Positions 7,364 through 15,772 of a stretch of 48,976 bases of DNA are shown piece by piece. The notes under the pieces were generated by a model. The model made no database searches. It was not told the origin of the DNA and saw only the letters and a program-made list of their open reading frames with translations. Position 1 is the first letter of the stretch; each line of letters starts with the position of its first letter. Where the stretch lies: positions 1-48,976 of the forward strand of contig CAJUKR010000005.1 in the NCBI GenBank assembly GCA_910587025.1, written 5' to 3'. Position numbers and translations under genes: made by a program. Source of the DNA: an uncultured Christensenellaceae bacterium. Its GTDB lineage: Bacteria > Bacillota > Clostridia > Christensenellales > Pumilibacteraceae.

Positions 7364-8116
7364 ATGACGTCTAAGCGCATAATACCCTGTCTGGACATAA
7401 AGGACGGACGGGTGGTAAAAGGAGTGAATTTCGTCAATCTCGTCGACGCGGGCGACGCGGTGGAAAACGCCGTGACATACGAACGCGCGGGCGCCGACGA
7501 AATAACGTTCCTCGATATAACCGCGACCTACCGCGGAAACGAAACGGTCGCCGACATGGTCAGCCGTGTCGCCGAGCGGCTGTTTATTCCTTTTACCGTG
7601 GGCGGCGGTGTGCGCAGTGTGGAAGATATGCGCAGAGTACTCCGCGCGGGCGCGGACAAGGTGGGTGTGAACAGCGCCGCAGTACGTCGTCCCGAGCTTA
7701 TAAGCGAAGGCGCGGAATTGTTCGGAAGTCAGTGCATAGTATTGGCGATCGACGCCAAATTCGAAGATAATCATTGGGTTGTTTACACTGCGGGCGGAAG
7801 AAAGAACGAAGGTATAGACGCGGTCGAATGGGCGGCAAGAGGCGCGGAACTCGGCGCGGGTGAGATCCTTCTTACGAGTATGGACGCCGACGGGACGAAA
7901 AAAGGATTCGATCTCGGGCTTACCGCGGCGGTATCGTCGTCGGTCGGCGTGCCGGTGATCGCGTCCGGCGGAGCGGGAGAGCCCGAGCATTTCAAGCAGG
8001 CGTTCGACGCGGGCGCAGACGCGGCTCTCGCGGCGTCGCTCTTTCACTTCAGACAGTTGGAAATAGAAGATCTGAAAAAATACCTTGCCGCCGAAGGCGT
8101 GCCGGTAAGGTTGTAA
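7364..8116 (+). CDS. hisF: Imidazole glycerol phosphate synthase, cyclase subunit
   Basis: 250 aa (beta/alpha)8 barrel. Catalytic Asp11 (in CLDIKDG) and Asp130 (in LAIDAKF) are present, as are phosphate loops GGGVRS near 80 and ASGGAG near 202. It uses PRFAR and ammonia from HisH to make imidazole glycerol phosphate and AICAR. The ribosome-binding site is ACGGAG before ATG 7364. It lies 9 nt after hisH and 22 nt before gatC, so the His and Gat genes are probably one transcript. Nothing unusual is seen in the protein. Confidence 0.97.
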   Translation: MTSKRIIPCLDIKDGRVVKGVNFVNLVDAGDAVENAVTYERAGADEITFLDITATYRGNETVADMVSRVAERLFIPFTVGGGVRSVEDMRRVLRAGADKVGVNSAAVRRPELISEGAELFGSQCIVLAIDAKFEDNHWVVYTAGGRKNEGIDAVEWAARGAELGAGEILLTSMDADGTKKGFDLGLTAAVSSSVGVPVIASGGAGEPEHFKQAFDAGADAALAASLFHFRQLEIEDLKKYLAAEGVPVRL

Positions 8117-8138
8117 TTTCAGGAGGATAATATTATTT

Positions 8139-8429
8139 ATGGAAAAAATAACACCCGAAACGATCAGACATACGGCTGTGCTCAGCCGTATAACTCTGTC
8201 GCCCGAAGAGGAGCAGGGCATGGAAAAACATTTTGCGTCCCTTCTTAAGCAGATGGAAACGCTCGATTCTTTCGACGCTTCGGAAGTGCCTGCGACCGCG
8301 CACATACTTTCGGCGGTAAACGTGCTCAGAGAGGATGTTGCGGGCGAACCGTTCGACAGAGAAAAACTCCTGTCCTGCGCGCCCGAACGCGATATGAATT
8401 CGTATATCGTGCCGCGTGTGGTCGAATAA
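8139..8429 (+). CDS. gatC: Asp/Glu-tRNA amidotransferase subunit C
   Basis: 96 aa, full length. GatC wraps the GatA-GatB interface and stabilises the complex. Typical features are the opening ITPETIRHTAVLSRITLSPEE, a mid-region QMETLDSFD and the C-terminal LREDVAG. The ribosome-binding site AGGAGG stands before ATG 8139. gatA starts 10 nt after its stop. With GatA and GatB it converts misacylated Glu-tRNA(Gln), and often Asp-tRNA(Asn), to the correct amidated form in the cytoplasm. Confidence 0.95.
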   Translation: MEKITPETIRHTAVLSRITLSPEEEQGMEKHFASLLKQMETLDSFDASEVPATAHILSAVNVLREDVAGEPFDREKLLSCAPERDMNSYIVPRVVE

Positions 8430-8439
8430 CGGAGGGCGT

Positions 8440-9864
8440 ATGATAAAAAAATCACTACTCGAAATAAAGCGTGATCTTGCCGAAAAAAAAGTGAGTTCGG
8501 TAGAGGTGACGAAAGCCGTACTCGCGCAGATCGAAAAGAAGTCCGATCTCGGCGCGTATGTTACGGTGTGCGCAGACGAAGCCGTTGCCGCCGCCGAAGA
8601 AGCAGACAGACAGATAGCCGCAGGCGTCGACAAGCCGCTTCTCGGCGTGCCGGTTGCGGTAAAAGACAATATTTGCACCGAGGGAATACGCACGACGTGC
8701 GCGTCCCGCTTTCTCGAGAATTACATTCCGCCATACGACGCGTTTGTCGTTAAAAAGCTCAAAGATGCAGGCGCGGTGATCGTCGGAAAAGCCAATATGG
8801 ACGAGTTTGCCATGGGGTCGTCGAGCGAGTATTCGGCGTTCAAAACGGTCAAAAACGCCGTGGACGATACGAGAGTGCCGGGCGGAAGTTCGGGCGGCTC
8901 GGCGTGCGCGGTCGCGTCTTATCAGGCGTATATGGCGCTCGGCTCGGATACGGGCGGTTCGATACGTCAGCCCGCGTCGTTCAACGGTGTGGTCGGATTG
9001 AAACCGACTTATTCCGCCGTATCGCGTTACGGACTCATAGCGTTCGCGTCGTCGCTCGATCAGATCGGACCTATGACACGCACCGTAGACGATTGCAAGT
9101 ACGTTTATGATATCATAAAAGGCTATGACAAAAACGATTCGACTTCTTATTCGGGTAACCTCGACCTCGGAGAAAAATTCACGAGTTTGAAAGGACGCAG
9201 GATAGGCGTGGCCAAAGAGTTTTTCCCGTCCGCGCTTTCTCCCGAGATCAAAGCGGCAGTGGAAAAAGCAATCGCATTCTATAAAGATAACGGTGCTGAG
9301 ATAGTCGAGACGGAGATAAAGAGTTTCGATATGGCGCTCGCGTGCTATTATATTCTGTCTTCCGCCGAAGCGACGAGCAATCTGTCGCGTTACGACGGCA
9401 TCAAATACGGTAGGCGTGCGGAAGGCTGTAAAAATCTGCAGGAAATTTATTATAAATCGCGTACCGAATTTTTCGGACCCGAAGTCAAACGCCGCATTAT
9501 GCTCGGCAACTTCGTGCTTTCCTCGGGATATTACGACGCGTTCTATCTCAAGGCTAGCAAGGTGCGCACGCTGATCAAAAAGGATTTCGACGAAGCGCTG
9601 TCGAAGTGCGACGCGCTCATATGCCCGACCGCGCCGACGACGGCGTATAAACTCGGACAGAAGATCACCGATCCCGTCGAGGCTTATCTCGGAGATATAT
9701 TTACCGTTCCCGTCAACATCGCGGGACTTCCCGGACTGTCGCTTCGTTGCGGTACGGATTCGGACGGACTTCCGATCGGGATGCAGCTTATCGGTAAAGC
9801 GTATTGCGAGGAAACGCTGTTCTCGCTCGCGCGGATATACGAGAGCGCAAAGGAGGCAAAATGA
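8440..9864 (+). CDS. gatA: Asp/Glu-tRNA amidotransferase subunit A (amidase)
   Basis: 474 aa amidase-signature enzyme. The catalytic Ser-cisSer-Lys triad is Lys75 (in VAVKDN), Ser150 (in GGSSGGSA) and Ser174 (in TGGSIRQPAS), in register with GatA of other Firmicutes. It hydrolyses glutamine and passes ammonia to GatB. ATG 8440 is chosen because GGAGGG (8431-8436) precedes it by 3 nt; a longer reading from 8416 would overlap gatC. The spacing is tight, but homologues begin at the same residue. It overlaps gatB by 4 nt (ATGA), indicating translational coupling in gatCAB. Confidence 0.97.
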   Translation: MIKKSLLEIKRDLAEKKVSSVEVTKAVLAQIEKKSDLGAYVTVCADEAVAAAEEADRQIAAGVDKPLLGVPVAVKDNICTEGIRTTCASRFLENYIPPYDAFVVKKLKDAGAVIVGKANMDEFAMGSSSEYSAFKTVKNAVDDTRVPGGSSGGSACAVASYQAYMALGSDTGGSIRQPASFNGVVGLKPTYSAVSRYGLIAFASSLDQIGPMTRTVDDCKYVYDIIKGYDKNDSTSYSGNLDLGEKFTSLKGRRIGVAKEFFPSALSPEIKAAVEKAIAFYKDNGAEIVETEIKSFDMALACYYILSSAEATSNLSRYDGIKYGRRAEGCKNLQEIYYKSRTEFFGPEVKRRIMLGNFVLSSGYYDAFYLKASKVRTLIKKDFDEALSKCDALICPTAPTTAYKLGQKITDPVEAYLGDIFTVPVNIAGLPGLSLRCGTDSDGLPIGMQLIGKAYCEETLFSLARIYESAKEAK

Positions 9865-11285
9865 GCGATTATAACGTTACCATAGGGCTCGAAGTCCATT
9901 GCGAACTCAAGACCGAAAGCAAGCTGTTTTGTTCGTGCGTAAATAAGTTCGGCGGCGAGCCGAATTCGCATACGTGTCCGATCTGCGCCGGTCACCCCGG
10001 CGTGCTTCCGGTACTTAATAAAAAAGCGGTGGAGTATACCGTCAAAGCAGGTTGTGCGATAGGAAGCGAAATATCGAAATTTTCCAAGTGGGACAGGAAG
10101 AATTATTTTTATCCCGACCTTCCCAAGGCATGGCAGACGAGCCAGTTCGACCTTCCGCTTTGCGTGGGCGGCGAGGTGCGTTTCGATGTAAACGGCGAAG
10201 AAAAGGTCGTGCGGCTTAACCGCATACATCTCGAAGAGGATGCGGGCAAGCTCGTTCACAGCGGAAATTCGACGGCGGTCGATTACAACCGTTGCGGCGT
10301 GCCTCTCATCGAGTGCGTGACCGAACCCGATATTCATTCCGCAGACGAAGCGGTGGTGTTCCTCGAAGAGCTTGCGAGCATATTCCGTTATTGCGGTATA
10401 TCCGACTGCAAGATGCAGGAAGGCTCAATTCGCGCCGACGTCAATCTTTCGCTGTCGAAGCCCGGTCAGCCGCTCGGAACTCGCACCGAAACCAAGAATC
10501 TCAATTCGTTCCGCTCGGTTCGCCGTGCGATCGAAGCGGAGATCGTCCGTCAGACCGAAGTCCTCGAAAGCGGCGGAAATGTCGTGCAGGAAACGCGGCA
10601 TTTCGACGATGCGAGCGGTACGGGTTACGGAATGCGTAGCAAAGAGGATGCGCAGGATTACAGATATTTCCCCGAACCAGATCTTATGCCCGTGGTAATG
10701 ACGGACGAAGATATTGAAAAGATAGCGTCGACGCTTCCCGAGCTCAAGCGCGCCCGCAGAAGCAGATATATTTCCGAGTTGGGTCTGAGCGATTACGACG
10801 CTTCCATACTGACGGCAGATCCTGCCGTCGCCGATCTGTTCGACGGCGCGGTGAGCCTCGGCGCCAATGCGAAGAAGGCGGCGAATTACGTGATGAGCGA
10901 GATCATGCGCAAAGGCAAGACGGAAGGCGAGGACGGAATTACCGTCGGCATTTCTTCGGCGCAGCTTGCGGATATTCTCATGCTTGTGGAAAAAGGCGAG
11001 ATCAATCTCGTTGCGTCGAAAGACGTGCTCGATAAGATCTGGCAGAACGATATGACGGCGGGGGAAGCCGTAGATAAGCTCGGCTTAAGACAAAATAACG
11101 ACGCGGGAGAGATCGAAAAGCTCGTGCGCGACATAATCGCGGCAAACCCCGGACCCGCCGACGATTTTAAGAAAGGCAACGAGAAAGTCATGTCTTTCTT
11201 TGTCGGACAACTCATGAAAGCGACTAAGGGAAAGACGAATCCCAAGATAGCGGGCGAACTTGTGCGCAAGATCCTGTCCGAATAA
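9861..11285 (+). CDS. gatB: Asp/Glu-tRNA amidotransferase subunit B
   Basis: 474 aa, full length. It opens with IGLEVHCELKTESKLFCSC; a zinc-type Cys set is in FCSCVNKFGG and HTCPICAGHPG (about residues 29-53), with the kinase-like domain that activates tRNA-bound Glu/Asp. The C-terminal YqeY-like tail (about 410-474) contacts tRNA. ATG 9861 overlaps the gatA stop as ATGA and has AGGAGG 8 nt upstream; the alternative start 9804 lies inside gatA and is rejected. The next gene begins 1 nt after the gatB stop. Confidence 0.97.
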   Translation: MSDYNVTIGLEVHCELKTESKLFCSCVNKFGGEPNSHTCPICAGHPGVLPVLNKKAVEYTVKAGCAIGSEISKFSKWDRKNYFYPDLPKAWQTSQFDLPLCVGGEVRFDVNGEEKVVRLNRIHLEEDAGKLVHSGNSTAVDYNRCGVPLIECVTEPDIHSADEAVVFLEELASIFRYCGISDCKMQEGSIRADVNLSLSKPGQPLGTRTETKNLNSFRSVRRAIEAEIVRQTEVLESGGNVVQETRHFDDASGTGYGMRSKEDAQDYRYFPEPDLMPVVMTDEDIEKIASTLPELKRARRSRYISELGLSDYDASILTADPAVADLFDGAVSLGANAKKAANYVMSEIMRKGKTEGEDGITVGISSAQLADILMLVEKGEINLVASKDVLDKIWQNDMTAGEAVDKLGLRQNNDAGEIEKLVRDIIAANPGPADDFKKGNEKVMSFFVGQLMKATKGKTNPKIAGELVRKILSE

Positions 11286-11286
11286 T

Positions 11287-12138
11287 ATGGATTATATCGA
11301 AACGGAAAAACAGCTTGCGGGCGCGAAAGAAAGGTTTGCGGCGGCATTCGACGGGATCGAGAATGCGCAGATAATAAAAACGCAATACAACCGTTTTGCG
11401 CTCGGGTTTAAGTATCCGCTGTTCATATTTCTTTGTCTGCTTGTGATCGCCGCGCTTATCGTCGTACAGATCGTTTTTTCGCAGTTCGATCCGCTTTACA
11501 TCGTTTGCGAGTGCGTTATAATCGCCGCGCTTACGGTTTTTATGGCGCTTCTTGCCGTAAGCTGGAAGATAAATCTGCAAAACTCGGTCTGCGCCGAAAT
11601 GATGGAATATTACGCCGGCGAAGAAAAATGTATATATTCGCAGATCGCGGGCGGAAACAGCAAAGTCGAATGGCAGGCGGCTCGTTTCTTTTTTACGAAA
11701 AAGGGCGAAGTCGAATTGTTCGAGGGCGGAGAAAAGCAGTATTCGCCATATGTTTACAAGAAGATCAGAGGGCATTCGCGTAACTTCGCGTTACTTTCGT
11801 CCGACGCGCTGATCGCGAATTTTTTCGACGGCGCGGAAGTATTGTCCGACGACGGCGAAACGGTTTCGCTCTCTAGCGGTTTTCGTTTTCGTATCGTCGA
11901 CGGCGTTCTCGAGCGTTTCGAGATCGACGGAATGTACAGCGAATGTTATGAAAATAATTTTCCTCTGTTCGCTCCGCTCGCATCGTCCGGGAGTTATACG
12001 TTCGTATACGAGTTTCGCGATGTGAACGGTAACGGGTATACTCTTATTCTTCCCGAAATCGTACGCACCGCTTGCGATTATTATTTCGTAAAACTTCCGC
12101 GCGACCCGAACATACTCGTCGAGGATCTGAAGAAATAA
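11287..12138 (+). CDS. Hypothetical membrane protein
   Basis: 283 aa. Two hydrophobic helices (about residues 42-63 and 69-92) follow a charged N-terminus. A soluble region of about 190 residues rich in Phe, Tyr, Asp and Glu follows, probably beta-rich and cytoplasmic. I do not recognise the family. The layout (two helices then a soluble domain) resembles the unrelated-looking gene at 5803-6420. It starts 1 nt after the gatB stop without a clear Shine-Dalgarno sequence of its own, so it is probably translated by coupling. No function is inferred from its link to gatCAB. Confidence 0.75.
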   Translation: MDYIETEKQLAGAKERFAAAFDGIENAQIIKTQYNRFALGFKYPLFIFLCLLVIAALIVVQIVFSQFDPLYIVCECVIIAALTVFMALLAVSWKINLQNSVCAEMMEYYAGEEKCIYSQIAGGNSKVEWQAARFFFTKKGEVELFEGGEKQYSPYVYKKIRGHSRNFALLSSDALIANFFDGAEVLSDDGETVSLSSGFRFRIVDGVLERFEIDGMYSECYENNFPLFAPLASSGSYTFVYEFRDVNGNGYTLILPEIVRTACDYYFVKLPRDPNILVEDLKK

Positions 12139-12177
12139 AACGGACAGTATGGGCGGGCGTTCTGCGCAATCGTTATT

Positions 12178-12960
12178 ATGGAAAACACAAAGCAAATCGA
12201 TCCGAAATATAAAATATTCGATTCCAATATACTAAAACTCATCGCCATTGCGGCAATGACGTCGGATCATTTGGCATGGGCTATATGGCAGGGATTTTCC
12301 ACAAATCCTTTGGCTTTGATCATGCATATTTTGGGACGTTTGACTTGTCCGATAATGTGCTACTTTATTGTCGAGGGTTATCACCATACAAGGAATTTGA
12401 AAAAATATATAGGCAGAATGTTTTTATTCGCCGTCATATCTCATTTTCCGTATGTCTTTTGTTCGTTTAATTATATAGACGCATGGTCGTTTCTTCCGTT
12501 CGCGCATGGCTCGCCGTTTAATCAAACGGGAGTGTTGTGGGCGTTTGCGTGGGGATTGGTACTTATACGCGTCTATGATTCGAAGCTGAAGTATCCGATA
12601 AAGGTTTTGTTGAATTTTCTTATTCTTGCAATTTCTTTCCCCGCGGATTGGAGTTGTATCGCCCCTATGATAATATATTCGTTTTGGGCGAACAGAGGGC
12701 ATTTCATAAGGCAAATGCTTTGGATGATGTTCTGGGTTTTCGTGTACGGTATCGTTTATTTTTTCGCAATCGATATGATATACGGAGTTTTACAGCTCGG
12801 AGTTTGTCTTGCGATCCCGGTATTGTCGTTGTATAACGGTCAGCGCGGAAAGTTCGTAACGGTCAATAACATTCTGAAATGGACATTTTATATATACTAT
12901 CCGCTACATTTGGCGATCATAGGTATATTGTTATATCTCGGGGTGTTTCCGATTTTCTGA
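12178..12960 (+). CDS. TraX family membrane protein
   Basis: 260 aa, seven or eight hydrophobic helices. The family marks are LKLIAIAAMTSDHLAW near residue 20, then GRLTCPIMCYFIVEGYHHTRN (about 53-73), and a C-terminal WTFYIYYPLHLAII. TraX acetylates pilin in the F plasmid; chromosomal homologues of Firmicutes are integral-membrane acyltransferase-like proteins of unknown substrate. No conjugation gene lies nearby, so the plasmid role should not be transferred. It is 39 nt after the preceding gene, has no obvious ribosome-binding site, and is followed by a strong terminator. Confidence 0.85.
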   Translation: MENTKQIDPKYKIFDSNILKLIAIAAMTSDHLAWAIWQGFSTNPLALIMHILGRLTCPIMCYFIVEGYHHTRNLKKYIGRMFLFAVISHFPYVFCSFNYIDAWSFLPFAHGSPFNQTGVLWAFAWGLVLIRVYDSKLKYPIKVLLNFLILAISFPADWSCIAPMIIYSFWANRGHFIRQMLWMMFWVFVYGIVYFFAIDMIYGVLQLGVCLAIPVLSLYNGQRGKFVTVNNILKWTFYIYYPLHLAIIGILLYLGVFPIF

Positions 12961-12991
12961 GTTTGTATATATGTCGAACTTTATAATAATA

Positions 12992-13017
12992 AAAATCGCG
13001 GTGTAAGCCGCGATTTT
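12992..13017. terminator. Intrinsic terminator after the TraX gene
   Basis: A perfect 10-bp stem AAAATCGCGG (12992-13001) with CCGCGATTTT (13008-13017), six-base loop, flanked by A and T tracts. It lies between the convergent TraX gene and apgM and could serve both. Confidence 0.85.
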
Positions 13018-13106
13018 ATATTTTACGATGATTTGTTTTCTTTCGATTCTTTGTTTTGGATCCCGACATCTCGGAGATTATCCGAGAATTTTTTACGGTA
13101 CGAGGA

Positions 13107-14312
13107 TTATTTTTCGGACAAAAATCTTTCGAACATTTCCACGCCGCTTCCGAATAATACGCGCGTCGTCATAACGTTTCTTTCGTTATACGTTTCGCAA
13201 CCGTGTACGTCCTTGCCGCTGTCGTATATTATGAACGGCACCGGATCGGAAACATGCGTACGGAGCGCAAGCGGAGTAGGGTGATCGGGGGTTATAAGCA
13301 GTTTGAAACGTTCTCCGCGTTTTGTCATTTCTTCGTAGATCGGTTTTACTACGAGTTTGTCGATCAGTTCGACGGAGCGGATCTTGCCCTCTTTGTCGCC
13401 CTGATGTCCGCATTCGTCCGGAGCTTCCATGTGGATATAAACATAGTCGTGCGTCTTGATTGCGTCGAGAGCGGCTGCGGCTTTTCCCGCGAAGTTCGTA
13501 TTGACGGTCCCGCATGCGCCTTCTACGTCGATCGAATCCATACCGGCGACCTTTCCTATGCCTTTTACGAGGTCGACGGCGGAAATCACCGCGCCTTTGA
13601 GTCCGTAAAGTTTCTCGAATGCCGTGAACGCGGGCTTAGTCCCTTCGCCCCACAGCCAGCATGAGTTTGCGGGATTTTTACCCGCTTTTACGCGCGCTTT
13701 GTTGATCTCGCTTTCGGCGAGGATCTTCATGCTTTGTTTCTGAAACCCGAGCAGTTCTTTCGCAAACGCGCCTTTGGGAAGGTAATCCGCTATCGGTCTG
13801 CCCGAAATATCGTGCGGCGGAGTGAGTCCCGCGCCCGTCTTCGCGTTTCTGCGTACGAGGCAGTGGCGGTAGCTTACGCCGGGGTGAAGTTCCCATCCCT
13901 CGGGCAGTTTCACTTTTTCGCAAAGCTCTCCGATCAGTTTCGCTGCGGTTTCGGTGTCTATTTCGCCTGCGCTGTAGTCGTCCATCGTCAGACTTTCGTA
14001 TTCGCCGTCGCCGCCGAGCGTGACGAGATTACAGCGATAAGTTACGTCGTTTCCCGTCAGTTCGATGCCCATGCTCGCGGCTTCGAGCGGTGAACGTCCC
14101 GTATAATATTTCTTCGGGTCGTAACCCATTACCGCCATATTCGCAACGTCGCTGCCCGGCTTCATTCCGTCGGGAACGGTCTTGCAGAGTCCGCACAGGC
14201 TGTGAGACGCTATACGGTCGATATTCGGTTTGTTTGCAAGCGACAGGGGAGTTCTGCCGTCGGCGTCGGGGTAATCCGCCCAACCGTCGCCGAGAATTAC
14301 TATATATTTCAT
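13107..14312 (-). CDS. apgM: Cofactor-independent phosphoglycerate mutase, ApgM type
   Basis: 401 aa alkaline-phosphatase-fold metalloenzyme. N-terminal VILGDGWADYP carries the first metal ligand, and DGMKPGSDVANMAVMGYDP contains the nucleophilic Ser, with the YYTGRSPLEAA signature following. The C-terminal LLITPDHPTPLALRTH holds further metal ligands. ApgM interconverts 3- and 2-phosphoglycerate in glycolysis; close relatives have been proposed as an alternative homoserine kinase, so the substrate is not certain. It is 14 nt downstream of the group B hydrogenase gene and appears to be the last gene of that transcript. Confidence 0.88.
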   Translation of the reverse strand: MKYIVILGDGWADYPDADGRTPLSLANKPNIDRIASHSLCGLCKTVPDGMKPGSDVANMAVMGYDPKKYYTGRSPLEAASMGIELTGNDVTYRCNLVTLGGDGEYESLTMDDYSAGEIDTETAAKLIGELCEKVKLPEGWELHPGVSYRHCLVRRNAKTGAGLTPPHDISGRPIADYLPKGAFAKELLGFQKQSMKILAESEINKARVKAGKNPANSCWLWGEGTKPAFTAFEKLYGLKGAVISAVDLVKGIGKVAGMDSIDVEGACGTVNTNFAGKAAAALDAIKTHDYVYIHMEAPDECGHQGDKEGKIRSVELIDKLVVKPIYEEMTKRGERFKLLITPDHPTPLALRTHVSDPVPFIIYDSGKDVHGCETYNERNVMTTRVLFGSGVEMFERFLSEK

Positions 14313-14326
14313 AATGCCTCGCGTGT

Positions 14327-15760
14327 TTATTTATTTCCTATATTGTATATGCTGATAGCGTCGGCAATGGTCTTTTCCATGGCTTCTTTGCCGTAAGCGT
14401 CTACGTCGGCTTTGTTCTTCGGTCCGTGAGTAAGACAGCCCGCGCCGCCTATACAGCCGCCTACGCAAGCCATACCTTCGATGAAGTTCCCGTCCAGTTT
14501 GCCTACCTGAGCTTTAAGCAGGGCGGCGTTGCATTGTTCTATGCCGTCGCAGGCGACCGGTTTGACTTCGAAATCGATATTCTGTTCTTTGAGCGCTTCG
14601 ACTACCGCGTCGGACAGACCTCCCGACCGTGCGAATATTCTTCCGAAATACGACGCATTATCGAGTACGCCTTCCTTGAGCGTTGTTATGTCTATGTCTT
14701 TGCTGTCGAAGAGCGCCTGAAGCTCCTCGAATGTGATTACGCTGTCGATGTACGGACGGACATGTTCGAGCTGAAATTCCATTTTCTTCGCTGTGCAAGG
14801 TCCGATAAACACGATCTTGCTCGTCGGATCGGTACTCTTTATATACTTCGCGATCATTGCGGCGGGGGACAGATTGTGCGACACGTGTTCGGCGAGCTTG
14901 GGATATTTCTTTTGAACATGGCTGACGAAAGCGGGACAGCACGAACTGGTGAGGAAACCTTTTTCGGCAAGCTCTTTTGCTTCGCCGAATGCGACCATAT
15001 CCGCGCCGAGCGCCGCTTCGATCGCATGATGAAATCCGAGTTCTTCTATGCCCGTGACTACCTGTCCGAGCTTTGCGTATGTAAACTGACTTGCAATCGA
15101 CGGAGCGACAACGGCGTATACCTTATAAACATTGTTGCCGTCGCTCTTTTTGATCATATCGATGACGTCGAGAATAAACGACTTGTCCGTGATCGCGCCG
15201 AACGGGCACATGTATACGCATGCGCCGCACGATATGCATTTTTCGTTGGAAATGGACGCGCTTCCGTCCGGACCCGCGCTTATCGCCTTGACCTTGCATG
15301 CGTTTTCGCACGGACGTTTACGGTTGTTTATCGCGTTGTACGGGCACGCCGCGGCGCACTTGCCGCAGTTTATGCAGAGCGACTTGTCGATATGCGCTTT
15401 CTGATGCTCGTCGAACGTGAGCGCGTTTTTCGGACATACGTCTTCGCAGCGGTGTGCGATACAGCCGCGGCAGGTGTCTGTCACGTAATATCCGCTCGCG
15501 GGGCAGTCGTCGCATGCTATGTCGATGACTTCGATGACGTTCGGGTTATTTCTGTCGCCGCCCATGGCGATCTTGACGCGTTCTGCGAGAATGGCGCGCT
15601 CTTTGTATACGCAGCAACGCATGGTAGGCTCTTTTCCGGGCATGATCTCTTTAGGTATGTCGGTGATCGACTGCAAAAGATCGTCGTTCCAGGCATGGCG
15701 CGCGACGGAACGGAGAACTTTGTACTTTAAGTACTGAATCTTCGTATCGAATTTTCTCAT
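14327..15760 (-). CDS. [FeFe]-hydrogenase, group B type
   Basis: 477 aa. The N-terminal half holds ferredoxin-type Cys sets: Cys97/100/105/109, Cys129/132/135/139, Cys151/155 and Cys175/178/181/185. The H-cluster domain has L1 TSSCCPAF (Cys274, Cys275), L2 IGPCTAKK (Cys322, with Gly where catalytic group A enzymes have Met) and L3 EGMACVGGCIGG (Cys432, Cys436). All four H-cluster cysteines are present. Group B enzymes occur in anaerobes and are thought to oxidise or evolve H2 with ferredoxin, though few have been characterised. It is 12 nt after the phosphatase gene in an operon with a sensory homologue. The maturases HydE, HydF and HydG are not in the window. Confidence 0.9.
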   Translation of the reverse strand: MRKFDTKIQYLKYKVLRSVARHAWNDDLLQSITDIPKEIMPGKEPTMRCCVYKERAILAERVKIAMGGDRNNPNVIEVIDIACDDCPASGYYVTDTCRGCIAHRCEDVCPKNALTFDEHQKAHIDKSLCINCGKCAAACPYNAINNRKRPCENACKVKAISAGPDGSASISNEKCISCGACVYMCPFGAITDKSFILDVIDMIKKSDGNNVYKVYAVVAPSIASQFTYAKLGQVVTGIEELGFHHAIEAALGADMVAFGEAKELAEKGFLTSSCCPAFVSHVQKKYPKLAEHVSHNLSPAAMIAKYIKSTDPTSKIVFIGPCTAKKMEFQLEHVRPYIDSVITFEELQALFDSKDIDITTLKEGVLDNASYFGRIFARSGGLSDAVVEALKEQNIDFEVKPVACDGIEQCNAALLKAQVGKLDGNFIEGMACVGGCIGGAGCLTHGPKNKADVDAYGKEAMEKTIADAISIYNIGNK

Positions 15761-15772
15761 TGTGTATATTCC

